Positions 18,177-25,563 are shown, numbered from the stretch's first letter. The stretch is DNA of 64,000 nucleotides from LVI-A0039 sp033105485 (GCA_033105485.1 CP136956.1:1736001-1800000); one strand, 5' to 3'. Notes: generated from the letters alone by a model not told the origin. Program-made: numbers and translations.

Positions 18177-18205
18177 TTGACTATTTTAAAAAAATGGCAT
18201 ATAAT
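18177..18205 (+). promoter_or_regulatory. Sigma-A promoter of the AbiEi-like/grpE/dnaK operon
   Basis: TTGACT (18177-18182), an exact 17-base spacer and TATAAT (18200-18205) make the best consensus promoter in the window. Transcription should start near 18212, at the left arm of the inverted repeat at 18208-18249. This rules out the in-frame ATG at 18173 as the start of the first gene. No CIRCE element is present. Confidence 0.82.
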
Positions 18206-18207
18206 AA

Positions 18208-18249
18208 ATTTGTGAAAAGTTCCACACTTGTTGGCACGATTTCACAAAT
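18208..18249. promoter_or_regulatory. 10-bp inverted repeat, candidate operator of the chaperone operon
   Basis: ATTTGTGAAA (18208-18217) and TTTCACAAAT (18240-18249) are perfect inverted copies separated by 22 bases. The left arm covers the predicted transcription start and the right arm abuts the ribosome binding site (GGAGGAAGG at 18251-18259). The two half-sites are two to three helical turns apart, suiting a dimeric or tetrameric DNA-binding protein; as RNA they could instead form a stem hiding the ribosome binding site. The obvious candidate ligand is the winged-helix protein encoded right behind it. The arms resemble Rex half-sites, but Rex sites have a much shorter spacer. Confidence 0.6.
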
Positions 18250-18259
18250 AGGAGGAAGG

Positions 18260-18850
18260 ATGGCAAAACCAGAATTCAATATTAGCTTAGGAAATTTCTT
18301 CAGAACTAAGGAATTAAATGAGCAAGGAATAACTAATTACAAAATTGGAAAATTAATTGATGAAGGTGTGTTAATTAAAGTATATCAAGGTGTGTATGCA
18401 CTTGGTGATGTTGATACTATTGAAATTAGAGATATTAATGTAATAGTTGAAAATGGTGTTGTTTCACTTAAATCAGCAGCATATTATTATAAACTGCTAG
18501 ATGGTGAAGAAGGTAAAATCGAGATTACTTTAAATCGAGATCAAAAGCCACCAAAGTTACCATATGATTTCTTCAGTTATTATTACACTACAAGTAAATT
18601 TTTTGAAATTGGATTAAATGTAATAGATCAAAATGGTCGAAAATTAAAAATCTATGATATTGAAAGAACAGTTTGTGATATAATTCGCCATCGTTCAAAG
18701 TACGACTCGTATATCGTGCGAGAAGTTATAGATAACTATCTAAAAAGTAATGATCGTGACATTGAGAAGTTACTTGATTATGCATCTCAACTTAGAGTTA
18801 GAAGTATAGTCGAGAATTACTTAGAGATACTCGGAGGAAAATATGAGTAA
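18260..18850 (+). CDS. AbiEi-like winged-helix protein in the hrcA position
   Basis: A 196-residue protein resembling AbiEi-family antitoxins of type IV toxin-antitoxin systems. Residues 1-50 form a winged helix (NFFRTKELNEQGITNYKIG, then LIDEGVLIKVYQGVYAL). The rest matches the AbiEi C-terminal domain: SLKSAAYYYKLLDG, KLKIYDIERTVCDIIRHRSK and NYLEILGG at the end. ATG 18260 is chosen for GGAGGAAGG just before it and because the promoter lies downstream of the other in-frame ATG (18173). No AbiEii-type nucleotidyltransferase toxin lies next to it. It overlaps grpE by 8 bases and heads the grpE-dnaK-dnaJ operon, where Bacillota normally carry hrcA. AbiEi proteins repress their own promoters by binding inverted repeats, so a role as operon repressor is a fair inference. 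Confidence 0.82.
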   Translation: MAKPEFNISLGNFFRTKELNEQGITNYKIGKLIDEGVLIKVYQGVYALGDVDTIEIRDINVIVENGVVSLKSAAYYYKLLDGEEGKIEITLNRDQKPPKLPYDFFSYYYTTSKFFEIGLNVIDQNGRKLKIYDIERTVCDIIRHRSKYDSYIVREVIDNYLKSNDRDIEKLLDYASQLRVRSIVENYLEILGGKYE

Positions 18851-19376
18851 TAAAGAAAAAGACTTAGAACAAGAAATTCGTGAAATGGAATCAGAAGTAG
18901 AGACAGTAGAACTTGAAACTGAGGAAGTAGAATTAGAAGAAAATATAGAACCAGAAGTACAAGAAGAGAACGTTTATGAGCAAAAGTATTTACGTTTATT
19001 AGCAGATTTTGATAACTTAAAAAGAAACAATGCTAAAGATGTAATGAATGCAAAAAACAACGGGAAAATCGAAGTATTTCGTGAATTGGTAGATGTACTT
19101 GACAATTTTGAAAGGTCAATGCAATATGATCCAAGTACTGAAGATTATGCCAAAGGAATTAACATGGTTCACAACCAGCTAATTGAAAAATTAGAAAATG
19201 CTGGACTAGAAAAAGTAACGACTGAAGGTGAGATGGATGCCAACATTCATCAAGCAGTAATGGTTGATACAGTTGATGATATGGAAGATGATCATATCAT
19301 TGAAACTTTACAAAACGGCTATAAATTAGAAGACCGTTTAATTAGACCAGCGATGGTTAAAGTAAATAAAAAATAA
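18843..19376 (+). CDS. grpE: Nucleotide exchange factor GrpE
   Basis: GrpE releases ADP from DnaK. The 177-residue protein has a Glu-rich disordered N-terminus (about 1-40), a long dimerisation helix (YEQKYLRLLADFDNLKRNN) and the C-terminal beta domain ending in RLIRPAMVKV. GGAGGA (18834-18839) inside the upstream gene serves ATG 18843. The 8-base overlap links its translation to the AbiEi-like protein. dnaK follows 21 bases downstream. Confidence 0.95.
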   Translation: MSNKEKDLEQEIREMESEVETVELETEEVELEENIEPEVQEENVYEQKYLRLLADFDNLKRNNAKDVMNAKNNGKIEVFRELVDVLDNFERSMQYDPSTEDYAKGINMVHNQLIEKLENAGLEKVTTEGEMDANIHQAVMVDTVDDMEDDHIIETLQNGYKLEDRLIRPAMVKVNKK

Positions 19377-19397
19377 TAATATTATATAGGAGAAAAT

Positions 19398-21221
19398 ATG
19401 AGCAAAATTATCGGAATTGACTTAGGGACAACTAACTCATGTGTGTCTGTAATTGAAGGTGGAGAAGCAAAAGTTATTGCTAACGCTGAAGGGGTACGTA
19501 CTACACCAAGTATCGTAGCTATGAAAAATGGAGAAAGAATTGTAGGGGACGCTGCAAAACGTCAAGCATTAACTAACCCAAATACAGTAATTTCTATTAA
19601 ATCTCACATGGGAGAAGATTACAAAGTAAACTTAGAAGGTAAAGATTATTCACCACAAGAAATTAGTGCAATTATCTTACAACACTTAAAAGGTTACGCA
19701 GAAGAATATCTAGGTGAAACAGTAACTAAAGCAGTTATTACAGTACCAGCATACTTCAACGATGCTCAACGTCAAGCAACTAAAGATGCAGGTAAAATTG
19801 CTGGTTTAGAAGTAGAACGTATCATTAACGAACCAACAGCAGCAGCATTAGCTTACGGTGTTGATAAAGGTGAAGAAGACAAAACAATCATGGTATTCGA
19901 CTTAGGTGGAGGTACATTTGATGTTTCAATCCTTGAATTAGGTGGTGGAGTATTCGAAGTTGTATCTACTGCTGGTGATAACAAATTAGGTGGGGATGAT
20001 TTTGATAACAAAATTATCGAACACATTATCTCTGAAGTTAAGCGTGACCACGGTGTAGATTTATCACAAGATAAAATGGCAATGCAACGTATTAAACAAG
20101 ATGCAGAGAAAGCTAAAAAAGACTTATCAAGCTTAGCAACTACTCACATTTCAATGCCATTCATTACTCAAAATGAAAATGGACCAGTACACGTTGAATT
20201 AGACTTATCAAGAGCAAAATTTGACCAATTAACTAGTGACTTAGTAGCTAGAACTTTAGCTCCAGTACGTCAAGCGTTAAAAGATGCTGATTTAGACAAA
20301 TCTGAAATCGATGAAATCTTATTAGTAGGTGGATCTACTCGTATTCCGGCAGTAGTTGAAGCTGTTAAAAATGAGTTAAGTAAAGAGCCAAGTAAAGGTG
20401 TAAACCCTGATGAAGTAGTAGCAATGGGTGCAAGTATCCAAGGTGGGGTTTTAGCTGGAGATGTAAATGATGTAGTATTATTAGATGTTACGCCATTATC
20501 ATTAGGTATCGAAACTTTAGGATCATTAAACACAGTATTAATCGAAAGAAACACAACTATTCCTACAAGTAAATCACAAGTATTCTCAACTGCAGTTGAC
20601 AACCAACCGGGTGTAGATATTCACGTATTACAAGGTGAGCGTCAAATGGCAGCAGATAACAAAACATTAGGTAGATTCCACTTAGGTGATATTCCTGCAG
20701 CTCCAAAAGGGGTACCTCAAATCGAAGTTAAATTTGATATTGACGCAAATGGTATTGTAAATGTAAGTGCAAAAGATTTAGGGACTAACAAAGAAGCAAG
20801 TATTACAATCCAATCTTCAACTAACTTAAGTGAAGACGAAATTGATAAAATGGTTAAAGAAGCAGAAGCTAACGCTGAAGCTGATAAAGCTAAACGTGAT
20901 GAAGTTGAAACAATCAATAATGCTGAGCAAGTAGTATACGCAATTGATAAAACAATTGAAGATACTAAAGAGTTCATCACTGAAGAAGAAAAAACAACTT
21001 TAGGAAACTTAAAAACTGAATTAGAAGCATTATTAGCAGCTGAATCTAAAGATATCGAAGCTATTAAAGCTAAAACTGAAGAAGTAAACAATACAATCCA
21101 ACCAATCGTTGCAAGAATGTATGAGCAAGCAGCTCAAGCACAACAAGCAGCTGGTGGACAAACTGATCAAGCACAGCCAGAAGACGATGTAATTGATGCT
21201 GAGTTTGAAGAAAAGAACTAA
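19398..21221 (+). CDS. dnaK: Hsp70 chaperone DnaK
   Basis: The 607-residue DnaK has all family blocks: GIDLGTTNSCV at the start, the ATP-site motifs VPAYFNDAQRQATKDAG, INEPTAAALAYG, DLGGGTFDVSIL and LVGGSTRIPAV, the linker VVLLDVTP, and the substrate domain with a GERQMAADN loop. The C-terminal lid ends in DDVIDAEFEE, the EEVD-like tail of bacterial DnaK. AGGAGA precedes ATG 19398. It works with GrpE upstream and two J-domain proteins downstream. Confidence 0.98.
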   Translation: MSKIIGIDLGTTNSCVSVIEGGEAKVIANAEGVRTTPSIVAMKNGERIVGDAAKRQALTNPNTVISIKSHMGEDYKVNLEGKDYSPQEISAIILQHLKGYAEEYLGETVTKAVITVPAYFNDAQRQATKDAGKIAGLEVERIINEPTAAALAYGVDKGEEDKTIMVFDLGGGTFDVSILELGGGVFEVVSTAGDNKLGGDDFDNKIIEHIISEVKRDHGVDLSQDKMAMQRIKQDAEKAKKDLSSLATTHISMPFITQNENGPVHVELDLSRAKFDQLTSDLVARTLAPVRQALKDADLDKSEIDEILLVGGSTRIPAVVEAVKNELSKEPSKGVNPDEVVAMGASIQGGVLAGDVNDVVLLDVTPLSLGIETLGSLNTVLIERNTTIPTSKSQVFSTAVDNQPGVDIHVLQGERQMAADNKTLGRFHLGDIPAAPKGVPQIEVKFDIDANGIVNVSAKDLGTNKEASITIQSSTNLSEDEIDKMVKEAEANAEADKAKRDEVETINNAEQVVYAIDKTIEDTKEFITEEEKTTLGNLKTELEALLAAESKDIEAIKAKTEEVNNTIQPIVARMYEQAAQAQQAAGGQTDQAQPEDDVIDAEFEEKN

Positions 21222-21224
21222 TTA

Positions 21225-21710
21225 ATGAAATCATATTATGAAATTTTAGGTGTCAGCGAATCTGCTGACGCCATTGCTATTAAGAAAGCATATAGAGGCT
21301 TAGTAAAGAAATATCACCCTGATATTTATAAAGGTGAAGATCGTGATACAAAATTCCAAGAAATCCAAAAAGCGTATGATGTATTAAGTGACGAAGATAA
21401 ACGTGCGGCATATGATCGTAACGGACATCAAAATTATGAACAATCACAGAAATATGGTAATGGTGCTGGAGGATTTAATTCTGGAGGATTTAATTCTGGA
21501 GGATTTAATTACCAAGATTTTGGTAATTTTACAAACTTTGATGGTTTCGGTGCATATACTGAAACAATCAATTTTGCAAACATTCCATTATGGAAGAAAT
21601 TACTTATATTTGCCGGACTAGCATTACTAGCAGTAGTGATGATACTAGGTTTCTTACTTGTATCGATAGTTAGGTTAATAATATATATAATAAACGAAAT
21701 ATTTAAATAG
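21225..21710 (+). CDS. Membrane-anchored J-domain co-chaperone
   Basis: A 161-residue protein between dnaK and dnaJ. Residues 1-65 are a complete J domain (YYEILGVSESADAIAIKKAY, then YHPDIY with the HPD triad). A Gly/Phe/Asn-rich linker follows, containing three exact GGFNS-type repeats. The C-terminus has one strong membrane helix (about 127-152, LLIFAGLALLAVVMILGFLL) and a short tail. It lacks the zinc-finger and substrate domains of DnaJ. It should recruit DnaK to the membrane, for instance near translocons. It starts 3 bases after dnaK and is followed 8 bases later by dnaJ. A third chaperone partner of this type is not part of the usual Bacillota operon. Confidence 0.88.
   Translation: MKSYYEILGVSESADAIAIKKAYRGLVKKYHPDIYKGEDRDTKFQEIQKAYDVLSDEDKRAAYDRNGHQNYEQSQKYGNGAGGFNSGGFNSGGFNYQDFGNFTNFDGFGAYTETINFANIPLWKKLLIFAGLALLAVVMILGFLLVSIVRLIIYIINEIFK
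21466..21510 (+). repeat. Three tandem 15-base repeats inside the J-protein gene
   Basis: The unit CTGGAGGATTTAATT occurs three times without interruption (21466-21480, 21481-21495, 21496-21510, the last base of the third copy included) and encodes repeated GGFN(S) in the Gly/Phe linker. Unit length is a multiple of three, so copy-number slippage would keep the frame. Confidence 0.85.
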
Positions 21711-21718
21711 GAGATTAG

Positions 21719-22840
21719 ATGGCTAAAAGAGATTTCTATGATGTCTTAGGAGTAAGTAAAGGCGCAGATGAAAAAGAAATTAAAAAAGCATTTAAAGGTT
21801 TAGCTAGAAAATATCACCCTGATGTTTCAAAAGAAGAAAATGCTGAGGAAAAATTTAAAGAGATTCAAGAAGCCTACGCAGTTCTATCTGATTCAAACAA
21901 GCGAGCACAATATGATCAATTTGGTCATGCTGCATTTGAACAAGGTGGTCCAGGTGGAGGCTTTGGTGGAGCTCAAGGCTTTGACTTTGGTGACATTTTT
22001 TCTGAAATATTCGGTGGTGGATTTGGTGGTGGATTTGGTGGTCAAAGTCAAAATCCAAATGCACCTCGTCGTGGGCGTGATGTTGAAACTACAGTAGTTT
22101 TATCATTTAAAGAAGCAGCCTTTGGTACTAAAAAAGATATAAAAATTAAAGTTGAAAAAGAATGTGAAACATGTAATGGTTCAGGTAGTGAAAACCCAAG
22201 TGATATTACTACATGTACAACATGTAATGGAGCAGGTAAAGTTCGCCGTACTCAACGTACAATGCTAGGTAATATGGTTACAGAAGCTGTATGTCCAACA
22301 TGTAATGGTAAAGGAAAAGAAATTAAAAATCCTTGTAATACATGTCATGGTAGCGGTCGAAAAGAATATGACAAAGAATTTACGGTTACATTTGATGCTG
22401 GTGTTGAGAATGGTGCTTACATGCGCATCCCTGGCCGTGGTGAAGGTGGATTTAATGGTGGACCAGCAGGAGATTTATTTTTAAATATCCGTGTAAGTCC
22501 TGACAGTTTCTTCAAGCAAAACGGAAATGATTTACATGTTGAAGTTCCAATAACTTATACTCAAGCAGCTTTAGGTAGTACAATTGCAATTCCAACAATC
22601 CATGGAGATGTTGACTTAAAAATTCCAGCTGGTACACAAACAGGAACTAGGCTACGTTTACGTGGAAAAGGAATTCATGGAAAACGTGGACACGGAGATC
22701 AATATGTTACAGTTAACGTTAAAATTCCAACTAGCTTAAGTGGTGAAGAGAAAAAGTTACTAAAAGAATTATCAAAAGTAGAAGGGGATCATTCTAAACA
22801 AAAAGGTTTATTTGATTCAATTAAAAATATCTTTAACTAA
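21719..22840 (+). CDS. dnaJ: Chaperone DnaJ
   Basis: Full-length class A DnaJ, 373 residues. Order of domains: J domain with YHPDVS, Gly/Phe linker (GGGFGGAQGFDFGD), four CxxCxGxG-type zinc repeats (CETCNGSG, CTTCNGAG, CPTCNGKG, CNTCHGSG), then the substrate-binding beta domains. It delivers clients to DnaK and stimulates its ATPase. The start at ATG 21719 has GGAGATT ahead. It closes the operon and is followed by a strong terminator. Confidence 0.97.
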   Translation: MAKRDFYDVLGVSKGADEKEIKKAFKGLARKYHPDVSKEENAEEKFKEIQEAYAVLSDSNKRAQYDQFGHAAFEQGGPGGGFGGAQGFDFGDIFSEIFGGGFGGGFGGQSQNPNAPRRGRDVETTVVLSFKEAAFGTKKDIKIKVEKECETCNGSGSENPSDITTCTTCNGAGKVRRTQRTMLGNMVTEAVCPTCNGKGKEIKNPCNTCHGSGRKEYDKEFTVTFDAGVENGAYMRIPGRGEGGFNGGPAGDLFLNIRVSPDSFFKQNGNDLHVEVPITYTQAALGSTIAIPTIHGDVDLKIPAGTQTGTRLRLRGKGIHGKRGHGDQYVTVNVKIPTSLSGEEKKLLKELSKVEGDHSKQKGLFDSIKNIFN

Positions 22841-22864
22841 GAGACTTTCAAGTCTCTTTTTTTT
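22839..22864 (+). terminator. Terminator of the chaperone operon
   Basis: AAGAGACTT (22839-22847) pairs with AAGTCTCTT (22850-22858), followed by an eight-T run. The stem overlaps the last base of the dnaJ stop codon. Confidence 0.88.
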
Positions 22865-22882
22865 ATGGAAATATGTTTCCAT
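22865..22882. promoter_or_regulatory. Perfect 7-bp inverted repeat upstream of the RpiR-like gene
   Basis: ATGGAAA (22865-22871) and TTTCCAT (22876-22882) flank TATG. It lies about 30 bases upstream of the extended -10 of the regulator gene, a usual place for an operator. Binding by the RpiR-like protein is only a guess. Confidence 0.4.
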
Positions 22883-22910
22883 TTTCTTATCTAATTATAG
22901 TGGGTCATAT

Positions 22911-22919
22911 TGTTATAAT
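22911..22919 (+). promoter_or_regulatory. Extended -10 promoter of the RpiR-like gene
   Basis: TGTTATAAT with TATAAT at 22914-22919; no matching -35. The coding start at 22966 leaves a leader of about 40 bases. Confidence 0.6.
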
Positions 22920-22965
22920 TAAAGTAATAAACTGGTAGAAGTTGTAATTACTAATGAGGGGTATA

Positions 22966-23655
22966 ATGACATTCTTATATGATGGTAAATTAAATGCATT
23001 AGATACAACGATGGCAAAGAAGATTGAAGCAAAGCCGTCAATAATTACAACAAACAATATATTTGATGCGGCCGAGAGCTTAGGAGTATCTGCATCTAAA
23101 CTTACTAAATACTGCCAGAAAATTAACTTAAAAGGATTTAAAGAGATGAAGTATCGACTAACCCAAGAACTTCAGCATGAGAGATACTTTCAACATACAA
23201 CATCAATCTTAAAAATTGAAGATTTAGTCAAGAAGGAATCGTACCAGAAACTATTTGAACTACCAGACATTATTAATAATAGTCGTAAACTTATTATTTT
23301 AGTAAACGAAGATGATTTATATTTTGGTCAACATGTAGTAAATATATTTCGAAGAAAATTAGCGGTTAATGCAGTTGTCTACAGTTTTTCGCAAACAGTT
23401 AGTCATGAATATTTAGATAACGAAGTTGTGACAATCTTAATAGATTGTAAGCAAACACTATCTAGTCTAAGTAAAGACATATATCGTATTGGTAATAAGT
23501 ATGTTCATATTACAGAGAAAACATTACATATTAAGCCTGGGTATCATCCGATTATTACAATCGATACAGAAGATGCTGATACTAGTTTTGATGTTATTGT
23601 ATTATTAATTTTCGACTGGTTATTTAAGCAAATAAAAAATAAGAACTTTTCCTAG
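22966..23655 (+). CDS. MurR/RpiR-family regulator with degenerate SIS domain
   Basis: A 229-residue protein with the fold of RpiR-type sugar-phosphate regulators. Residues about 1-75 form the N-terminal helix-turn-helix (NNIFDAAESLGVSASKLTKY, then LKGFKEMKYRL). The C-terminal part is SIS-like (SRKLIILVNEDDLYFGQHVV, FRRKLAVNAVVYSF), but the sugar-phosphate loop, usually GxGxS, reads VNEDD. It may therefore bind no sugar, or a different ligand. ATG 22966 is preferred over ATG 22954 because GAGGGG (22956-22961) lies correctly before it. It stands alone between terminators, next to a convergent phosphatase gene; its targets are not evident. Confidence 0.75.
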   Translation: MTFLYDGKLNALDTTMAKKIEAKPSIITTNNIFDAAESLGVSASKLTKYCQKINLKGFKEMKYRLTQELQHERYFQHTTSILKIEDLVKKESYQKLFELPDIINNSRKLIILVNEDDLYFGQHVVNIFRRKLAVNAVVYSFSQTVSHEYLDNEVVTILIDCKQTLSSLSKDIYRIGNKYVHITEKTLHIKPGYHPIITIDTEDADTSFDVIVLLIFDWLFKQIKNKNFS

Positions 23656-23678
23656 CACGGTCAAGTTCTTATTTTTTT
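23634..23678. terminator. Bidirectional terminator between rpiR-like and phosphatase genes
   Basis: A 15-bp stem (AAAAAATAAGAACTT at 23634-23648, AAGTTCTTATTTTTT at 23663-23677) with A and T tracts on both sides serves both convergent genes. The stop codon of the + strand gene lies in its 14-base loop and the - strand stop abuts the right arm. Confidence 0.85.
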
Positions 23679-24213
23679 AATGTATATCAACTAAATTAAT
23701 CTGTCCATCAGCGACATCTAATTCAACTATCGCACAGTTTTTAATTTTCGAGCTAAAGTTAAAGTTATCTGGCTCAATAAATGAAAGTGCAGCTTTTAAC
23801 ACGTGAGAGTGAGCAAAGATAGCGATCGTGTTGTTATCTGTTCGAGAATATTCGTTTAAACCCTGTTTTACACGTTCAACAATCATTTCATCTTGTTCAA
23901 AGTCATCATAAATTGATTTATCTGGTGTTTCATAAAAAAGACTAACATCTTTCCCTTCAAAGAATCCAAAGTTACGTTCTATAAAGCGATCATCAATGAT
24001 ATCCGGTGCAGTATTAGTTGCTATAGTTGCAGTTTCGATTGCGCGTGATAAACTTGATGAAATAATTAAGTCAAGTTCCTTATTTGCAAAGAATTCTTGT
24101 AATGTTTGTGCTTGCGTTATTCCATTTTGATTTAGAGGGTTATCGATTATTCCTTGGATTATTAATTGCTTGTTCCAATCGGTTTCTCCGTGTCTTGTTA
24201 AGTATAGTTTCAT
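23677..24213 (-). CDS. Histidine phosphatase family (phosphoglycerate-mutase-like) protein
   Basis: A 178-residue member of histidine phosphatase branch 1. The phosphate pocket is complete: LTRHGETDWN with the nucleophilic His, SSSLSRAIETA (second Arg), the acid residue in RNFGFFEGKD, and the second His in IFAHSHVLKAAL. At this length it is more likely a phosphatase (GpmB/CobC-like) than a glycolytic mutase; the substrate cannot be read from sequence. AAAGGA (23-strand position 24218-24223, reverse) precedes the start. It is one of only two - strand genes and is divergent from the exported unknown at 24285. Confidence 0.85.
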   Translation of the reverse strand: MKLYLTRHGETDWNKQLIIQGIIDNPLNQNGITQAQTLQEFFANKELDLIISSSLSRAIETATIATNTAPDIIDDRFIERNFGFFEGKDVSLFYETPDKSIYDDFEQDEMIVERVKQGLNEYSRTDNNTIAIFAHSHVLKAALSFIEPDNFNFSSKIKNCAIVELDVADGQINLVDIH

Positions 24214-24232
24214 ATCAATTCCTTTCTCATTT

Positions 24233-24241
24233 ATTATAACA
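24233..24241 (-). promoter_or_regulatory. Extended -10 promoter of the histidine phosphatase gene
   Basis: On the - strand the bases read TGTTATAAT (TATAAT = 24238-24233). It points at the start codon at 24213. It is back-to-back with the + strand promoter at 24258. Confidence 0.6.
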
Positions 24242-24257
24242 AAGATAAATACTCATA

Positions 24258-24266
24258 TGATATAAT
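24258..24266 (+). promoter_or_regulatory. Extended -10 promoter of the trmH-pheST operon
   Basis: TGATATAAT with TATAAT at 24261-24266, then ATAGGAG (24274-24280) and GTG 24285. It drives the exported unknown, trmH and probably the tRNA synthetase run, since no terminator is seen until after valS. Confidence 0.6.
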
Positions 24267-24284
24267 AATATAGATAGGAGTATT

Positions 24285-24914
24285 GTGAATAATAGTCAAA
24301 AAACCGTGTATTTAATTGCAGTAATTGCAATTATTATTTTAATATTAAATGTAGTATATACAAATAGATTCTATAATGGAGTAAACTTGAGGAAAAATGC
24401 AATGATTTCTTTAAATACTGAAGATGGACATGGAGTCAGCATTACACAAGATTCAAGACTTGTTTCATTTGAAAGTGGATTTGTTTATGAATTATCTGTC
24501 ACCGATTTTCCTGATCCAGAGCAGTCAGTAATTTCAGTAGCGTTACCAATAAAGAATTTAAAGCCTGATACAACATATTCAAGTGTTATGCGCTTTAGAA
24601 TGCAAACTAATACTGAACAGCCGATCTCGATTAAAACTAATAGTAAAATTTCAATGGAACAAACTTCGTTTGAGACAGATGTTAATTTTAAACCAGTAAC
24701 GATTAATGATGGTAGTGATGAATATGTAATTGACTTAGATTTTGAAACAAATGAAGATGGAGATGGATTTGTAATCTTTGACTTTAAAGTTGATGATTCT
24801 CTAGACACACTAAATGTAAGTTTAAGTAATTTAATAATTTCAGAATTCAAGGAGATAGAAGATGCTAGTATCAACACAGAACAAGAAAGTGAAACAGTTA
24901 TCGAAATTGTCTAA
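24285..24914 (+). CDS. Exported or membrane-anchored protein of unknown function
   Basis: I do not recognise this 209-residue protein. A membrane helix at about 7-25 (VYLIAVIAIIILILNVVY) follows a short polar N-terminus, so it is probably an N-terminally anchored extracellular protein, or a signal peptide without an obvious cleavage site. The rest is acidic with alternating hydrophobic residues, suggesting a beta-sandwich (ALPIKNLKPDTTYSSVMRF resembles a fibronectin or carbohydrate-binding strand pair). It starts at GTG 24285 with ATAGGAG ahead. Its 3' end overlaps trmH by 53 bases, an unusually long overlap. Confidence 0.7.
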   Translation: MNNSQKTVYLIAVIAIIILILNVVYTNRFYNGVNLRKNAMISLNTEDGHGVSITQDSRLVSFESGFVYELSVTDFPDPEQSVISVALPIKNLKPDTTYSSVMRFRMQTNTEQPISIKTNSKISMEQTSFETDVNFKPVTINDGSDEYVIDLDFETNEDGDGFVIFDFKVDDSLDTLNVSLSNLIISEFKEIEDASINTEQESETVIEIV

Positions 24915-25563
24915 GCGAAAATATCGCCAAGACAATGATCAATATATAGTATTTGGTCAAACAATTGTAAATGAAGCAGTTGCAGCTGGAGTAGTTAAAG
25001 AAATATTTTCAACTTCAAAACAAGAGCGATATGATGTTACAAGTGTATCAGAAGAAGTAATGCATAAAATAGTTGGGGAAGCTAATACAAAGATAGTAGC
25101 ATTATGCGAAATGAAACAAACACAATTTGATGATGGAAGTACATTAGTTTTAGATAATATTCAAGATCCAGGTAACTTAGGAACGATGATAAGAAGTGCT
25201 AAAGCATTTGGAATCAACAATATCTTTTTAGGAACAGGTACAGTTGATTTATATAACGCTAAAGTACTTCGTAGCATGCAAGGTGTTAACTATCACGTTA
25301 ACATTGACCAAGGAGACATTGAACAATATTTAGAAAATTCATCAAATAAATTAATAACAACATTTTTAGATGAGCCAAGTACATCTATTTCAGCACTAGA
25401 TAAGTCTAGTGCTTTTGATATTATGTTTGGTAATGAAGGTCACGGACTTAATCCAAAGTTCAAGAAGTTCGAACGTCAAAACATTGTTTTAGATATCGAA
25501 TTTGAATCACTTAATGTAGCAATTGCTGCAGGAATAATAATGTATAACTTAAGGGAGAAATAA
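24862..25563 (+). CDS. TrmH/SpoU-family RNA 2'-O-methyltransferase
   Basis: A 233-residue SPOUT methyltransferase. An N-terminal RNA-binding domain (LSKRKYRQDNDQYIVFG) is followed by the knot motifs LDNIQDPGNLGTMIRSAKAF, MFGNEGHGL and LNVAIAAGIIMYNL. It matches the gene (ysgA) that precedes pheS-pheT in Bacillus. Whether it modifies rRNA or tRNA cannot be decided. GGAGA precedes ATG 24862, and the TAA overlaps the pheS start. Confidence 0.87.
   Translation: MLVSTQNKKVKQLSKLSKRKYRQDNDQYIVFGQTIVNEAVAAGVVKEIFSTSKQERYDVTSVSEEVMHKIVGEANTKIVALCEMKQTQFDDGSTLVLDNIQDPGNLGTMIRSAKAFGINNIFLGTGTVDLYNAKVLRSMQGVNYHVNIDQGDIEQYLENSSNKLITTFLDEPSTSISALDKSSAFDIMFGNEGHGLNPKFKKFERQNIVLDIEFESLNVAIAAGIIMYNLREK

Noticed and set aside
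18208..18249. Rex operator
   Set aside because: The arms resemble TTGTGAA/TTCACAA, but the 22-base spacer is far longer than in Rex sites and the downstream genes are not redox genes.
18173..18259. In-frame ATG at 18173 as start of the AbiEi-like gene
   Set aside because: It lies upstream of the consensus -35/-10 promoter (18177-18205) and has no ribosome binding site, whereas ATG 18260 follows a near-perfect one.
18113..18260. CIRCE element for HrcA
   Set aside because: No TTAGCACTC-N9-GAGTGCTAA or close variant is present; the inverted repeat found has a different sequence and spacing.
18260..19376. Complete AbiE type IV toxin-antitoxin pair
   Set aside because: No AbiEii-type nucleotidyltransferase follows; the next gene is grpE.
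21466..21510. CRISPR-like repeat
   Set aside because: The 15-base units are contiguous without spacers and encode an in-frame Gly/Phe linker.
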